Assembly: GCA_016868315.1 (NCBI GenBank)
Contig: VGHE01000006.1
Location: 124,001-188,000 of the forward strand
DNA: 64,000 nt
Direction: 5' to 3'
Source: Betaproteobacteria bacterium
Lineage (GTDB): Bacteria > Bdellovibrionota_B > Oligoflexia > Silvanigrellales > Silvanigrellaceae
Shown here one piece after another: positions 7,921 to 16,776 of the stretch. The translations under genes and the position numbers were made by a program. The notes under the pieces were generated by a model that worked only from the letters and a program-made list of their open reading frames with translations, ran no database searches and was not told the origin of the DNA. How positions within the stretch are numbered: position 1 is the stretch's first letter; each line of letters starts with the position of its first letter.

Positions 7921-9015
7921 ATGTCTACGCCACTTTTTGGTTTCCTCCAGGGAACTAAAAACATTCAGCTCGGAATTGATGTCGGTGCATCTGCCGTGAA
8001 GGTTGTTGCGCTTGAAAACACATCGAAAGGAGCACGCCTGCTCGGACTCGGATGGGAAGAAACACCCCCTGGTGCTGTCGTAGACGGAAGCTTGAATGAC
8101 ACCCGATCGATAACCCAGGTGGTCAAAGCAGCTCTTGAACAAACTAAAATTCGTTACAAAGGCTGCAACGCAACCGTTGGCCTGCGGGGAATTAACGTCG
8201 TCTTCAAACGTATATCGGTGCCATTTCAGGGCAACATGGAACTACCCAGGCAAATTATTCTTGAAGCACAACAACACGTCGATTCAGATCTAGAACAATG
8301 GCAGATCGATTACGAACCGATTGGTGCACCGAACTCCGAAGGGCAAATCTCAGTCCTTCTTGTCGCAGCTAAGAGAGCCGTGGTCGAACAATACGTTGAG
8401 CTTCTCAAACAAGTGGGGGTCAAGCCCTCTGTTCTCGACTGCGATGCTTTTGCAATTTCAAACTCATTCGAATTTGCGAGCCAGCAAGACAACCGAACAA
8501 ATCTTTGTATTGATGTTGGGCGCGACAGCACAAAAATTCATCTCACAATTAACGGTAATTCAAGCATCATCCGCAGTCTTCCTATCGGCGGATCGCATTT
8601 CACAGATTTGATTTCACGCCAACTGAATATCAGCCACACAGAGGCGGAGACAATCAAATGGAGCGTTGCAAGCCCAGAGTTTGCAGCAGAGCATCCCGAT
8701 GTCATAGCGGTATGCCAACAACACACCGAAGAGTTGTGTGATGAAATCAAGAAAACAATGGAATTCTACTCGGGCTACGAAGAGGGAACCGCAGTAAAAG
8801 CAATAGACTCGGTTGTGCTGTCTGGCGGGGGCTCCGTGGTACCAGGATTGAGTGCGGGGATAAGCACCCTGCTCAATGCAGATACTATCTACGCATCTCC
8901 CTTCAAAGCCATGACAATCAACCCAAAAATAAACGAAAATGTAACCACCAGATATTCGCATCAATTTGCAGTGGCTGCTGGTCTGGCGCTGCGTAAATCG
9001 GGGGATAAGGCATGA
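7921..9015 (+). CDS. pilM: Type IV pilus assembly protein PilM
   Basis: Cytoplasmic actin-like ATPase that binds the N-terminal tail of PilN and couples the pilus motor to the envelope alignment complex. 364 residues, the normal length. The ATP-binding phosphate motif GIDVGASAVKVV lies near residue 19, a second phosphate loop CIDVGRDSTKIH near 195, and the adenosine loop VVLSGGGSVVPG near 300. It begins the pilMNOPQ operon; its stop overlaps the pilN start (ATGA). Confidence 0.95.
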   Translation: MSTPLFGFLQGTKNIQLGIDVGASAVKVVALENTSKGARLLGLGWEETPPGAVVDGSLNDTRSITQVVKAALEQTKIRYKGCNATVGLRGINVVFKRISVPFQGNMELPRQIILEAQQHVDSDLEQWQIDYEPIGAPNSEGQISVLLVAAKRAVVEQYVELLKQVGVKPSVLDCDAFAISNSFEFASQQDNRTNLCIDVGRDSTKIHLTINGNSSIIRSLPIGGSHFTDLISRQLNISHTEAETIKWSVASPEFAAEHPDVIAVCQQHTEELCDEIKKTMEFYSGYEEGTAVKAIDSVVLSGGGSVVPGLSAGISTLLNADTIYASPFKAMTINPKINENVTTRYSHQFAVAAGLALRKSGDKA

Positions 9016-9677
9016 TCCGAATAAACCTTGCTCCCGACGTCGCTGAACAAACACACCGCAGTGTTCTTGGGCGAGATGCACTGATTACTGCCGTACTTTG
9101 CTTTGCCGTATTTCTAGCGGTTGAACATTATGCACTGAAGTTCGACGACAAAGTTATTGCAGTCGACATGAAACTCGAAGAGCAAAAAAGCATGCGCGCT
9201 CGCATGCAAAAAAACTTCGAAAAAGCCAAGCAGACACAGGATAGAGTCGAGGGAATCCGAAGCAAAGGCCGTAAGGTCTTGGCCTTGGGTGAAGGCAGAA
9301 AGATTCCTATTGTGCTCCTCGATAATCTGCAGATGCGACATCCAGAGCGCATGTGGTTCAACAAACTCACTTACTCAACCGTAACAGGTGTTGTAACCCT
9401 GACCGGATATGCGCTCGACCACTCCGTGATTGCCGACTATCTCCGCCGTCTGAAGGAAATGGAAAAAATAGACTCATCGGCAATCGGTGAACTCAGGGAG
9501 TTCGTGCCTCAGCAACTTTTAAATTCAAGCCTCGCAGTCACTGCAAGTTCTCCTGAGGCATCAAAGAATGAAATCAAAGCACTCGAAAGCGTAACTCTCA
9601 CCTCGCTTAAGAGCGAAGAAGTACAGGGTGTAACACTGCAGAAATTCGAAATCACAATCAAGATTCAGGTTGGTTAA
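9012..9677 (+). CDS. pilN: Type IV pilus assembly protein PilN
   Basis: Inner-membrane component of the PilMNOP alignment complex. 221 residues. The N-terminus IRINLAPDV matches the short cytoplasmic INLLP-type tail that docks into PilM. One transmembrane helix follows (about 19-40), then a periplasmic coiled coil and a ferredoxin-like domain. It overlaps pilM by 4 bases and is 3 bases ahead of pilO. Confidence 0.93.
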   Translation: MIRINLAPDVAEQTHRSVLGRDALITAVLCFAVFLAVEHYALKFDDKVIAVDMKLEEQKSMRARMQKNFEKAKQTQDRVEGIRSKGRKVLALGEGRKIPIVLLDNLQMRHPERMWFNKLTYSTVTGVVTLTGYALDHSVIADYLRRLKEMEKIDSSAIGELREFVPQQLLNSSLAVTASSPEASKNEIKALESVTLTSLKSEEVQGVTLQKFEITIKIQVG

Positions 9678-9680
9678 CAG

Positions 9681-10472
9681 ATGGCAACACTCTCAAGCCA
9701 ATATGAACAACTCCCACCGATAGCAAGGCTCGGCCTATCTCTGCTACTGATGGCCGTTGTGGCCTGGTACGTCTGGGATGACATGGTCATGCCAAAGCAG
9801 GAAATTCTCACAGCCAAGAATGACGAGCTCACCAAGATTGTGAACGAGCTCAGGGATTCCAACACGCTGGTTAGCCCGGTCAGCATGGAGGAGGAGCTCA
9901 ACAAGGCTAACCGTGAATATAAAAAGATGATCGAGCTGCTCCCCGACGAGCCTGCAATAGAAAAGATACTCAACGACTTTGCGAGTCTATCGCGCCTGAG
10001 TGGTGTGGAGATTCGGGAGTTTATGCCAGTAACACCTCCATCTGCAGCCGCAGCTCAGGGTGCTCCAATCACAGGTGTGTCTGCACCAACAACAGACCCT
10101 GCGCTCCTCCAGACTGTCAGCGTGGACGAAGACACCAGCTCAATCACCATTTCCGTTAAGCTGCAGGGAACATTCAGTTCAATGGTATCGTTCATGGATA
10201 TGGCGATGAGTATACCACGCGTGATCCGCATTCAGGATTTTGAAATCCTCCATGAGGATCGTGAACTCAAGCTTGTTCAGCGTCCGAAATTATCTTTCAC
10301 AGGAAAATTCACCGCGTACTTTCAACGTGGAACAAATACAAAGAGAAGCGTTGTTGCGGAAGTCAGCGACGGAAAAAAGAATTCGAACAAAGATTCAGTA
10401 CCTGCAACTTTAATTGACATTAATTCTGCAATCGACAAATCATTTTCTGCCAAGGGGAGCACAGAACCCTGA
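9681..10472 (+). CDS. pilO: Type IV pilus assembly protein PilO
   Basis: Bitopic inner-membrane partner of PilN. 263 residues, with a transmembrane helix (about 12-30), a coiled coil (about 40-95), an Ala/Pro-rich break near 115-125 and a C-terminal domain that ends with a Ser/Lys-rich tail longer than usual. Third gene of pilMNOPQ. Confidence 0.92.
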   Translation: MATLSSQYEQLPPIARLGLSLLLMAVVAWYVWDDMVMPKQEILTAKNDELTKIVNELRDSNTLVSPVSMEEELNKANREYKKMIELLPDEPAIEKILNDFASLSRLSGVEIREFMPVTPPSAAAAQGAPITGVSAPTTDPALLQTVSVDEDTSSITISVKLQGTFSSMVSFMDMAMSIPRVIRIQDFEILHEDRELKLVQRPKLSFTGKFTAYFQRGTNTKRSVVAEVSDGKKNSNKDSVPATLIDINSAIDKSFSAKGSTEP

Positions 10473-10474
10473 TT

Positions 10475-10912
10475 ATGAACAGCTCAAAAACCTGTCAGAA
10501 AATCTGTTTCCTACTTATCGCGGCAAGCGCTTTCTTGCTCAGCTCTTATACGTATCGCCCTGAGGGAAAGACTGACCCATTTGCACCACTTTCTCTTATT
10601 CGCCCAACTCTATCTGGTGCAACACGACTCCAGCAACATGACATTTCTGAATTTGAATTGGTTGGAACGCTGTTCGGAAAAGAACCAACGGCGTTGCTCA
10701 TGACGCCCGACCCGAAGCAGGGAGTGATTGCACGCGTCGGCGACAGAATTGGGAGGCATGGAGGCCGTGTTGTGTCGATCACACGTGATCGTGTCCTGAC
10801 ACGAGAACCCTCTGCCAACTCTGTGCCCGGCCAAGCTGTGCAGTTCAATGACATTGTCATACTTCTCTCAAAATACCGTCAACCAGAGGCACTCAAGGAG
10901 CTCAAGAAATGA
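10475..10912 (+). CDS. pilP: Type IV pilus assembly protein PilP
   Basis: Periplasmic linker between PilN/PilO and the secretin PilQ. 145 residues. The KTDPFAPLS segment near residue 32 and the following beta domain (ELVGTLFG, GVIARVGDRIG, VVSITRDRVLTRE) are typical. The N-terminal hydrophobic stretch lacks the usual lipobox Cys, so it may be held by an uncleaved anchor or be soluble instead of a lipoprotein. Stop and pilQ start overlap (ATGA). Confidence 0.88.
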   Translation: MNSSKTCQKICFLLIAASAFLLSSYTYRPEGKTDPFAPLSLIRPTLSGATRLQQHDISEFELVGTLFGKEPTALLMTPDPKQGVIARVGDRIGRHGGRVVSITRDRVLTREPSANSVPGQAVQFNDIVILLSKYRQPEALKELKK

Positions 10913-13026
10913 GAACGAATGTTATGAAACATCGTAAAGTTCACTCCTTGCTCCTCGGAGTCACCCCACTGCTTTCGTTACAGTTTGCCAATGCACAGTT
11001 TAACGGATTCAATGCAGCTCCTCCGGTCAACGGAGCGGCGCCACTCAATTCGACAGGTCAATCGGTCATCCCGCCTCCCCCTTCAAACACTCAGAATTTC
11101 GGGACGCAAAACACAAACAGTGCAACCGGAGCATCTGCTGTCGTTGGCGGCGCGAACAACACTGCAGCACCGGCAGCAACAGTCTCAAACACCGATACTA
11201 CAGCAACCACCTCAACAAATGCAGCTCTTTCTGAGGCCGTGAATGCAGGATTATCCAACAACCAAACAGCGGAACAGAATGATCTGATTTCGCTTGAATA
11301 CCGCAATGCACCACTGCTGGAAGTCATCCGCACACTCGCAGATGCAGCAAACCTCAACATCACACTTTCCTCTGATGTGGAGCGGGGAAGTCCAGTATCA
11401 ATTCGGTTGACAAAAGTTACCTATGAGCAAGCGCTGCGCGCAATTCTCGATACCTACAAATTCGGTGCGGTCCTCGAAAACGGCATTCTAAAAATTGATA
11501 CAATTGCCAACTTGACCGCAGCACGCGAGGAAAAACTGAAGGAGAAGGAAGCTTTTTGGAAGAGCCAACCCTCCAAGCGCCTCGTTTGGCAAGTAAATTA
11601 CGCCAAGGCTACAGATCTTTCTGAGCTTTTGAAACCGATGCTCAAGGCCTACACAGTTGACCCACGCTTTTCAATTATTGCAGACAAGCGAACCAACAAG
11701 TTGATTGTGGAAGGCATTGCAGATGCGCTGGTTGAGGCAAAGAGCATTCTAGAAAATCTAGACCGCCGTAAGCAGCAAGTTCTCATCGAGGCGCGAATTG
11801 TTGAAGCGAGTAGTGAACTTTCTAAAACGCTGAGTGTCACCTGGGGAACCCGTTTCGGCTTTGAAGGCAACCGTGGGATGGCCAATGGATTGCTTTTTCC
11901 AAATTCGATTGTAGGCAGCGTGGGCGGAGCCGGCGCATTGGGCTCCTCAGCGCCAAACCCAATGGTTGGCCGGCAGGCGTCGCAGCTGGGAACCATGCAA
12001 TTTACAGTGGGCTCAATTAACAACCTGATAAACATTGACGCTATCTTGCGCGCCTACGAAACAGAGGCACTCGCAAACGTCATTGCTTCTCCACGCGTGG
12101 TTGTTCAGGATCAGGAACGTGCCACAATCAAGGAAGACATCACGCTTTCACGGCCTGTTTTGGGCGCAGAAGGAAAACCTGAAGGGCGGAACACGATTGC
12201 AAACCTTGAACTTGTCGTTGCTCCGCAAATTACATCTGACAACACACTTGAACTCGACATTCAGGTTCAACGCCAAACACCAACCAACGCTCCGTCTGAT
12301 CCGGTTCAAGGCTCAATCAAGCGCCAAGCCAATACCAAACTTATCGTTGCCAATGGCGAAACTGCGGTTATTGGTGGACTCTATCAAACACAGAAATTTA
12401 AAGGTCAGGGGCGCATCCCTTTTCTCGGTCGCCTCCCCATCATTGGTGTTCTGTTCAGAACCAACGAAGAGCAGAGTTTCCGCTCGGAGCTCATGGTTCT
12501 TATCACCCCGCGGATCCTTCCGGGCGGCGGAGGCGGCGTGAGAACATCATCGAGAGCGGACTTGCCTATTGGAACTCCTGTGAATGGCAACGGGGGCAAT
12601 AACTACAACAACAACAATTCCAGCAACAGCCTGCTCAACAACTCGGGCGGTGGTGGCGGAGGTGCACTGAATGCCCCAGCTCCTGTCGCGCCACCTGTTA
12701 ACTCAACAAAATCAGCCAAGGGCACAAATGAATTCGGGAGTCCAACAAATTTTGGTGCCAACGGACTCGGTAATGCCGGCGGAAACAACGGCAATGGAAA
12801 TGCCCTCGGCACATCAAATGAATTTGGCAACGCCGGCGGAGCCAACAACGGAAATGGTAACGCGAACTCCGAGGGAGATGATCTTAATAACATTGACTCT
12901 GGCAACGCTCCCCAAAATGGCGGCAGCGGAGGAAATGGCAATTTCAATAATCTCGGAGCAAATAACGGCGGTGGAAACGGTGGCGGCAACGGGAATCTGA
13001 ACGACCTCAATGGAGGTGATCTGTGA
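10909..13026 (+). CDS. pilQ: Type IV pilus secretin PilQ with Asn/Gly-rich tail
   Basis: Outer-membrane pore for the type IV pilus. 705 residues. A signal peptide ends after ANA (about 29). Residues 30-125 are low complexity (Asn, Ala, Thr, Pro). An N0/STN-like domain (about 127-202) and an N1 domain (about 223-300) follow, then the secretin core, which ends with GRIPFLGRLPIIGVLF (about 500-516) and ITPRIL (about 532-537). No AMIN domain is visible where most PilQ proteins have one or more. The last 165 residues are almost entirely Gly, Asn, Ala and Ser. The next gene overlaps by 4 bases. Confidence 0.93.
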   Translation: MRTNVMKHRKVHSLLLGVTPLLSLQFANAQFNGFNAAPPVNGAAPLNSTGQSVIPPPPSNTQNFGTQNTNSATGASAVVGGANNTAAPAATVSNTDTTATTSTNAALSEAVNAGLSNNQTAEQNDLISLEYRNAPLLEVIRTLADAANLNITLSSDVERGSPVSIRLTKVTYEQALRAILDTYKFGAVLENGILKIDTIANLTAAREEKLKEKEAFWKSQPSKRLVWQVNYAKATDLSELLKPMLKAYTVDPRFSIIADKRTNKLIVEGIADALVEAKSILENLDRRKQQVLIEARIVEASSELSKTLSVTWGTRFGFEGNRGMANGLLFPNSIVGSVGGAGALGSSAPNPMVGRQASQLGTMQFTVGSINNLINIDAILRAYETEALANVIASPRVVVQDQERATIKEDITLSRPVLGAEGKPEGRNTIANLELVVAPQITSDNTLELDIQVQRQTPTNAPSDPVQGSIKRQANTKLIVANGETAVIGGLYQTQKFKGQGRIPFLGRLPIIGVLFRTNEEQSFRSELMVLITPRILPGGGGGVRTSSRADLPIGTPVNGNGGNNYNNNNSSNSLLNNSGGGGGGALNAPAPVAPPVNSTKSAKGTNEFGSPTNFGANGLGNAGGNNGNGNALGTSNEFGNAGGANNGNGNANSEGDDLNNIDSGNAPQNGGSGGNGNFNNLGANNGGGNGGGNGNLNDLNGGDL

Positions 13027-13700
13027 AGAAGCGCGTGCGCAATTGGATTCGACCCCAGGTTCAGCTCTGTTTGGCACTGGCCACAATTATACTCCCAGCG
13101 TTGAGCTGCTCGCCTGTGGAAGGGGATGCGGGGCGGTGCAAGAAATTAACCGACCCTAAATACGTTGCTTCGATTTCAGACAGTGACGGCAAGCCCTGGA
13201 AGATTGAACTCATTCCAGAGGCAGCCGATCTCACATGTGACTATTCTCCAAGCCCAACGGAACCCACCAAAACCCGGCCTTCTGGAGAAATTGTGTTTTC
13301 AGCTCGCATCCTCGATAGCCAGGGTCAAACCAAACCCGGGCTGCGCGTGAGTGGGGACTTCTCCGGCGCAAGCACCAGCGATATCGACACACAGGCCGGT
13401 TTTTATCCGAACCCAAATAAGATTAAGGATGGCGACACGGATGACCTCAAGACGGATAAAGAAAGAAGAAAAGACAGGGTCGACGACGTGGCAACAGACG
13501 GCTGCGGGGTGGCGGTGTTTTATGTTAAATGGGTTTGCCCAGATCCCAAAAAGAGCATTGGTGGTTCCTTCTATGTGAAGAGCGGCCCACTGTTCAGCAA
13601 GCCTGTGAAGGTCACACTGGAAAACAGTGTCCAGCCGGATGTTGTCGCGGCAACTCCTGCTGCTGGGGCAGGTGGGGCAGGTGGGGCAGGTGGACCCTAA
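13023..13700 (+). CDS. Lipoprotein encoded with the pilus secretin
   Basis: 225 residues from a GTG at 13023 with ggagg 7 bases upstream. The N-terminal signal ends in ALSC, a lipobox. The soluble part has paired Cys residues (near 39, 65, 160 and 171) and reads like a beta-sandwich (SGEIVFSARILDSQGQ, GSFYVKSGPLFSKPVKVTLE), similar in style to Big/invasin-type domains, though I cannot name one. It ends in a GAGGAGGAGGP tail. Its 4-base overlap with pilQ suggests a role beside the secretin (pilotin-like or pilus accessory); that is inference from position only. Confidence 0.7.
   Translation: MKKRVRNWIRPQVQLCLALATIILPALSCSPVEGDAGRCKKLTDPKYVASISDSDGKPWKIELIPEAADLTCDYSPSPTEPTKTRPSGEIVFSARILDSQGQTKPGLRVSGDFSGASTSDIDTQAGFYPNPNKIKDGDTDDLKTDKERRKDRVDDVATDGCGVAVFYVKWVCPDPKKSIGGSFYVKSGPLFSKPVKVTLENSVQPDVVAATPAAGAGGAGGAGGP
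13665..13691 (+). repeat. Three perfect 9-bp tandem units
   Basis: ggggcaggt occurs three times head to tail at the 3' end of the lipoprotein gene and encodes the Gly-Ala-Gly tail. A 9-bp unit changes length by three residues without shifting frame. Confidence 0.9.
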
Positions 13701-13890
13701 CTCAAGTCGTGAAGCCTAAGATTGAAACAGGCAGACCGCGAGTTCCGAGCCGCACGAATCTCAAACACTCAGGCGCATTGGCCAAAAATCCAACCCCAGC
13801 CGCCAGACCAGCTTCTTGAATGCAAAGTGGTCTGCTAAACTGCACCGTATCCTGGCGTCACAACAGGCGAAGGTTTGGAAAGCGGGCAAC

Positions 13891-15195
13891 ATGGCACTGA
13901 ATTTCAAAAATCTTTGGGCACAGCTCAGCGGCCTGACTCCTCAGGAAAAAGAGCTCATTGCGCAATTCGAGAAGGAACCCAAAGCAACGAATTGCGTTGC
14001 TTCATCCGATATTCTCCGTAAGCGCGGCTATCTCGACGAATCAATAGTTCTACTCGAAGACACCGTTAGACGCTTCCCAAGCTACATGGCAGCGCGTGTG
14101 GCACTCGGACGTGACTATTACACACGAGGTCTTTTTAACGAGTCGCAACGCGAAATTGAATTGGCTCTCTCCCAAACAGTCGAAAATCTGATGGCACAGA
14201 GACTTCAACTCAAACTCTCACTGCTCAATAATGAGATCCCAAAAATCAAGCAGGCCGTAGAGGTTTTGCGCGCACTCACACCCATGGATGATTTCACCCG
14301 TGCGGCAAAAGAATATGTGGATTTGGGTGACTTTGGCTCGGCACGCAACATGGTGCTCGCAGAGTTGCGCAGGCTTGGAGTCGCACCTCCCGAAGGCTTG
14401 AACAATTCTCTAAGCGAGTCAACGCTCATTGTTCCCGACCCCTCACAAGCTTCTGCAAAGCTCGGTCAAGCAAACTCTTCAACAGCGCAAACGCACGCCA
14501 CCCCGGGCTCCTCTGCTCCGGAATGGCAAATCCCCGGAGCACCACAAGCAGCCGCAGAATCTTCAACAGGCCAGCAACAAAAGAAAAGCACTGACCCAGA
14601 CGCACACTGGAATTTTGCAAGCAGAGGAATCAGCATTCAACCTCCTTTGCTCGACAACTCAGGTATTTTCTCTGACCTACCACCCTGGGTGAACGAACAA
14701 CTTCTGCCGGCGGCATTCACACCAGGAACGAGTCTGGGGCACGTCCGCGGTGATCTGGATCGTTACCTTCATCTGCGCGCCTTTAAGCTTATCACTTCGC
14801 CAGAGGCTTTCTCGCGCAAACGTGCTTTGCAACAAGCCTACAGCCTCGAGAGCACAACACTTGCAGACATCTACGCAAGTCAGGGGCACTATGAACGGGC
14901 GATTGCAATCTACGAACGCCTCCTCAAAGACAACCCAGCTCAGATTTCTGTTCAGCAAAAACTCGTCGCCCTGCAGGATGAAGCGCGCAAGGCTTCGGCC
15001 GAACGCTTTGGTTCTAGCACGGCTGCCAGCAAGCCCGTTAATGCTGCACAGGCCGCAGCTCAAACAGAACGCGAAAGAAAACTCAAATTCCTTGAAGCTC
15101 TGCTGAAAAAAATGGAAGACAGGGTCACGAGCCACGCACCACAAACTTCAAGTCCCGAGTGGCCTGAATCGAACCCTGGAGAGTTTCACAAATGA
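13891..15195 (+). CDS. TPR-repeat protein, unknown role
   Basis: 434 residues from the ATG at 13891; an in-frame ATG at 13816 lacks a ribosome binding site. The N-terminal 130 residues form TPR-like helices (LRKRGYLDESIVLLEDTV, YTRGLFNESQREIELAL). A Ser/Pro/Gln-rich linker fills roughly 185-255, and another TPR (ADIYASQGHYERAIAIYERL) lies near 360. No signal peptide, so it is probably cytoplasmic. Its stop overlaps the aroQ start. Nearby pil genes suggest a pilus or motility scaffold, but aroQ and manA downstream give no support for one pathway. Confidence 0.75.
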   Translation: MALNFKNLWAQLSGLTPQEKELIAQFEKEPKATNCVASSDILRKRGYLDESIVLLEDTVRRFPSYMAARVALGRDYYTRGLFNESQREIELALSQTVENLMAQRLQLKLSLLNNEIPKIKQAVEVLRALTPMDDFTRAAKEYVDLGDFGSARNMVLAELRRLGVAPPEGLNNSLSESTLIVPDPSQASAKLGQANSSTAQTHATPGSSAPEWQIPGAPQAAAESSTGQQQKKSTDPDAHWNFASRGISIQPPLLDNSGIFSDLPPWVNEQLLPAAFTPGTSLGHVRGDLDRYLHLRAFKLITSPEAFSRKRALQQAYSLESTTLADIYASQGHYERAIAIYERLLKDNPAQISVQQKLVALQDEARKASAERFGSSTAASKPVNAAQAAAQTERERKLKFLEALLKKMEDRVTSHAPQTSSPEWPESNPGEFHK

Positions 15196-15674
15196 TCAAA
15201 ATCCTGCTCATTCATGGACCAAATTTGGGTTTACTCGGTCGCCGCGAACCTCAAATCTACGGCACAGAAACCCAGGAAGACCTGCTCGAACGAGTCAAAC
15301 GTGAGTGTCCTTCCAACTACGAGGTCGAATTGGTTCAATCGAACCACGAGGGAAACATCCTCGATGTCCTGAACGTCATCGTCCGTGACCACAATGCCGG
15401 CAGTACGGTGGTGGGTGGAATTCTTATCAACCCAGGAGCCTGGACACACACAAGCTTGGCTCTGCGTGATGCACTCGCAATGGTGCGAGATACGGGAATT
15501 CCGGTCATCGAAGTGCATCTCAGCAACACTGCCGCACGCGAAGAATTTCGGCACGTCTCGATGGTTGCACCCGTGGTCACAGGCGGTGTTGTCGGTCTGG
15601 GAGCTGCAGGATATACAGCAGCAGCGCGGGCGCTTGTTGAGCTTGTTCAAAAAAAATCAAAAACCAGAGCTTAA
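15192..15674 (+). CDS. aroQ: 3-dehydroquinate dehydratase, type II
   Basis: Third step of the shikimate pathway: 3-dehydroquinate to 3-dehydroshikimate. 160 residues, normal for the dodecameric type II enzyme. The family motifs are all present: HGPNLGLLGRREPQIYG with the catalytic Tyr, the QSNHEG segment, NPGAWTHTSLALRDAL, EVHLSN with the catalytic His, and the EEFRHVS segment with the lid/active-site Arg. It overlaps the TPR gene by 4 bases and is 2 bases before manA. Confidence 0.96.
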   Translation: MIKILLIHGPNLGLLGRREPQIYGTETQEDLLERVKRECPSNYEVELVQSNHEGNILDVLNVIVRDHNAGSTVVGGILINPGAWTHTSLALRDALAMVRDTGIPVIEVHLSNTAAREEFRHVSMVAPVVTGGVVGLGAAGYTAAARALVELVQKKSKTRA

Positions 15675-15676
15675 GT

Positions 15677-16774
15677 ATGCCATCAGAGTTCCTGAAATTT
15701 GATCCTTATAACTTTGTACCGCTCAGCCGCACTCCGTGGGGTGGCGAGCTGATTGTCAAAACCAAAAAACAAATCCTGCGTGGCCCCGAGAGCGGTTGGC
15801 CTGAGCGCATTGGTGAAAGCTGGGAGATCTCAACCGATGCAGCTTTTCCATCGCGTGTGCGCAACCTAAAAGATGTTCAAGGCAAAGCCCCCCTGTTCAC
15901 TGAGGTTCTGAATGAATCTGCTGAACACTTTCTCGGCCGCACTCTCTCGAGAAAATACGGTGCGCATTGCCCACTTCTATTAAAGTGGTTGAGCGCGAGC
16001 GATCCGCTCTCTGTTCAGGTTCATCCGCAACACACACACCCCGCTCTCAAACCCGATGAATGTGGAAAACCTGAAAGCTGGCTTGTGCTCTCAACACAGC
16101 CTGGCGGACACGTCTTTTTAGGATTCAAAGAAAAAATCAGCGAAAGCGATATTATTGAGGCACTCAAAAGCGACAGAGCCGCTGAAGTGATGCACGTTTT
16201 TGAACCCCGCGCGGGCGATTATATCGCCATTCCACCAGGCTGCGTGCACGCCACGGGGCCTGGCGTTCTTATTGCTGAACCGCAATATGTGCTGCCCGGA
16301 CGCTCGGGAAAAACCTGGCGCCTCTCAGATTGGGGACGCCGCTACAACGAAAAAGGCGAGCGCGATCCAAACGGTAAACCGCGCGAGCTGCATGTTGATG
16401 CTGCGCTGAGTGCAATCAATTGGAATCTTCCGCGCGGCAAATCCGTGGAAACACTCCTTGTGCGTTCACTCAAACACAAAGAGCACCTTCCCGCCGACGA
16501 CTACAACCCCTTTCCGGTTCAGTATTTTGCGCAAGCTGGTTTGTATTCGTACAAACCTCTTGTTGCGGGACAATTCTCTCTGGTGACCTGCTGGCAGGGT
16601 CAACTACAGCTCATTTCTCGGAGCAAAGAGAGTTTGGTTTTGAATGCCGGAGAAAGCGGTTTGATTTCTGCGGCAGCAGGAGAAATCGAAATAGCACTCG
16701 CACGAACCGAAGCTGGACTTGAGCCAGGTGCTGCATTTTTTGGATTTGTTGCTTCTGATCTTCAAGGAGTTTGA
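15677..16774 (+). CDS. manA: Mannose-6-phosphate isomerase, class I
   Basis: Zinc enzyme that interconverts mannose 6-phosphate and fructose 6-phosphate, supplying GDP-mannose for glycans. 365 residues. Typical features: TPWGGELI near the N-terminus, LSVQVHPQHTHP with metal-binding residues, GKPESWLVL with the metal Glu, and the GCVHATGPGVL segment with the metal His near 190. The C-terminal cupin ends at the start of the next gene, so the two are translationally linked. Confidence 0.93.
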   Translation: MPSEFLKFDPYNFVPLSRTPWGGELIVKTKKQILRGPESGWPERIGESWEISTDAAFPSRVRNLKDVQGKAPLFTEVLNESAEHFLGRTLSRKYGAHCPLLLKWLSASDPLSVQVHPQHTHPALKPDECGKPESWLVLSTQPGGHVFLGFKEKISESDIIEALKSDRAAEVMHVFEPRAGDYIAIPPGCVHATGPGVLIAEPQYVLPGRSGKTWRLSDWGRRYNEKGERDPNGKPRELHVDAALSAINWNLPRGKSVETLLVRSLKHKEHLPADDYNPFPVQYFAQAGLYSYKPLVAGQFSLVTCWQGQLQLISRSKESLVLNAGESGLISAAAGEIEIALARTEAGLEPGAAFFGFVASDLQGV

Positions 16775-16776
16775 AG

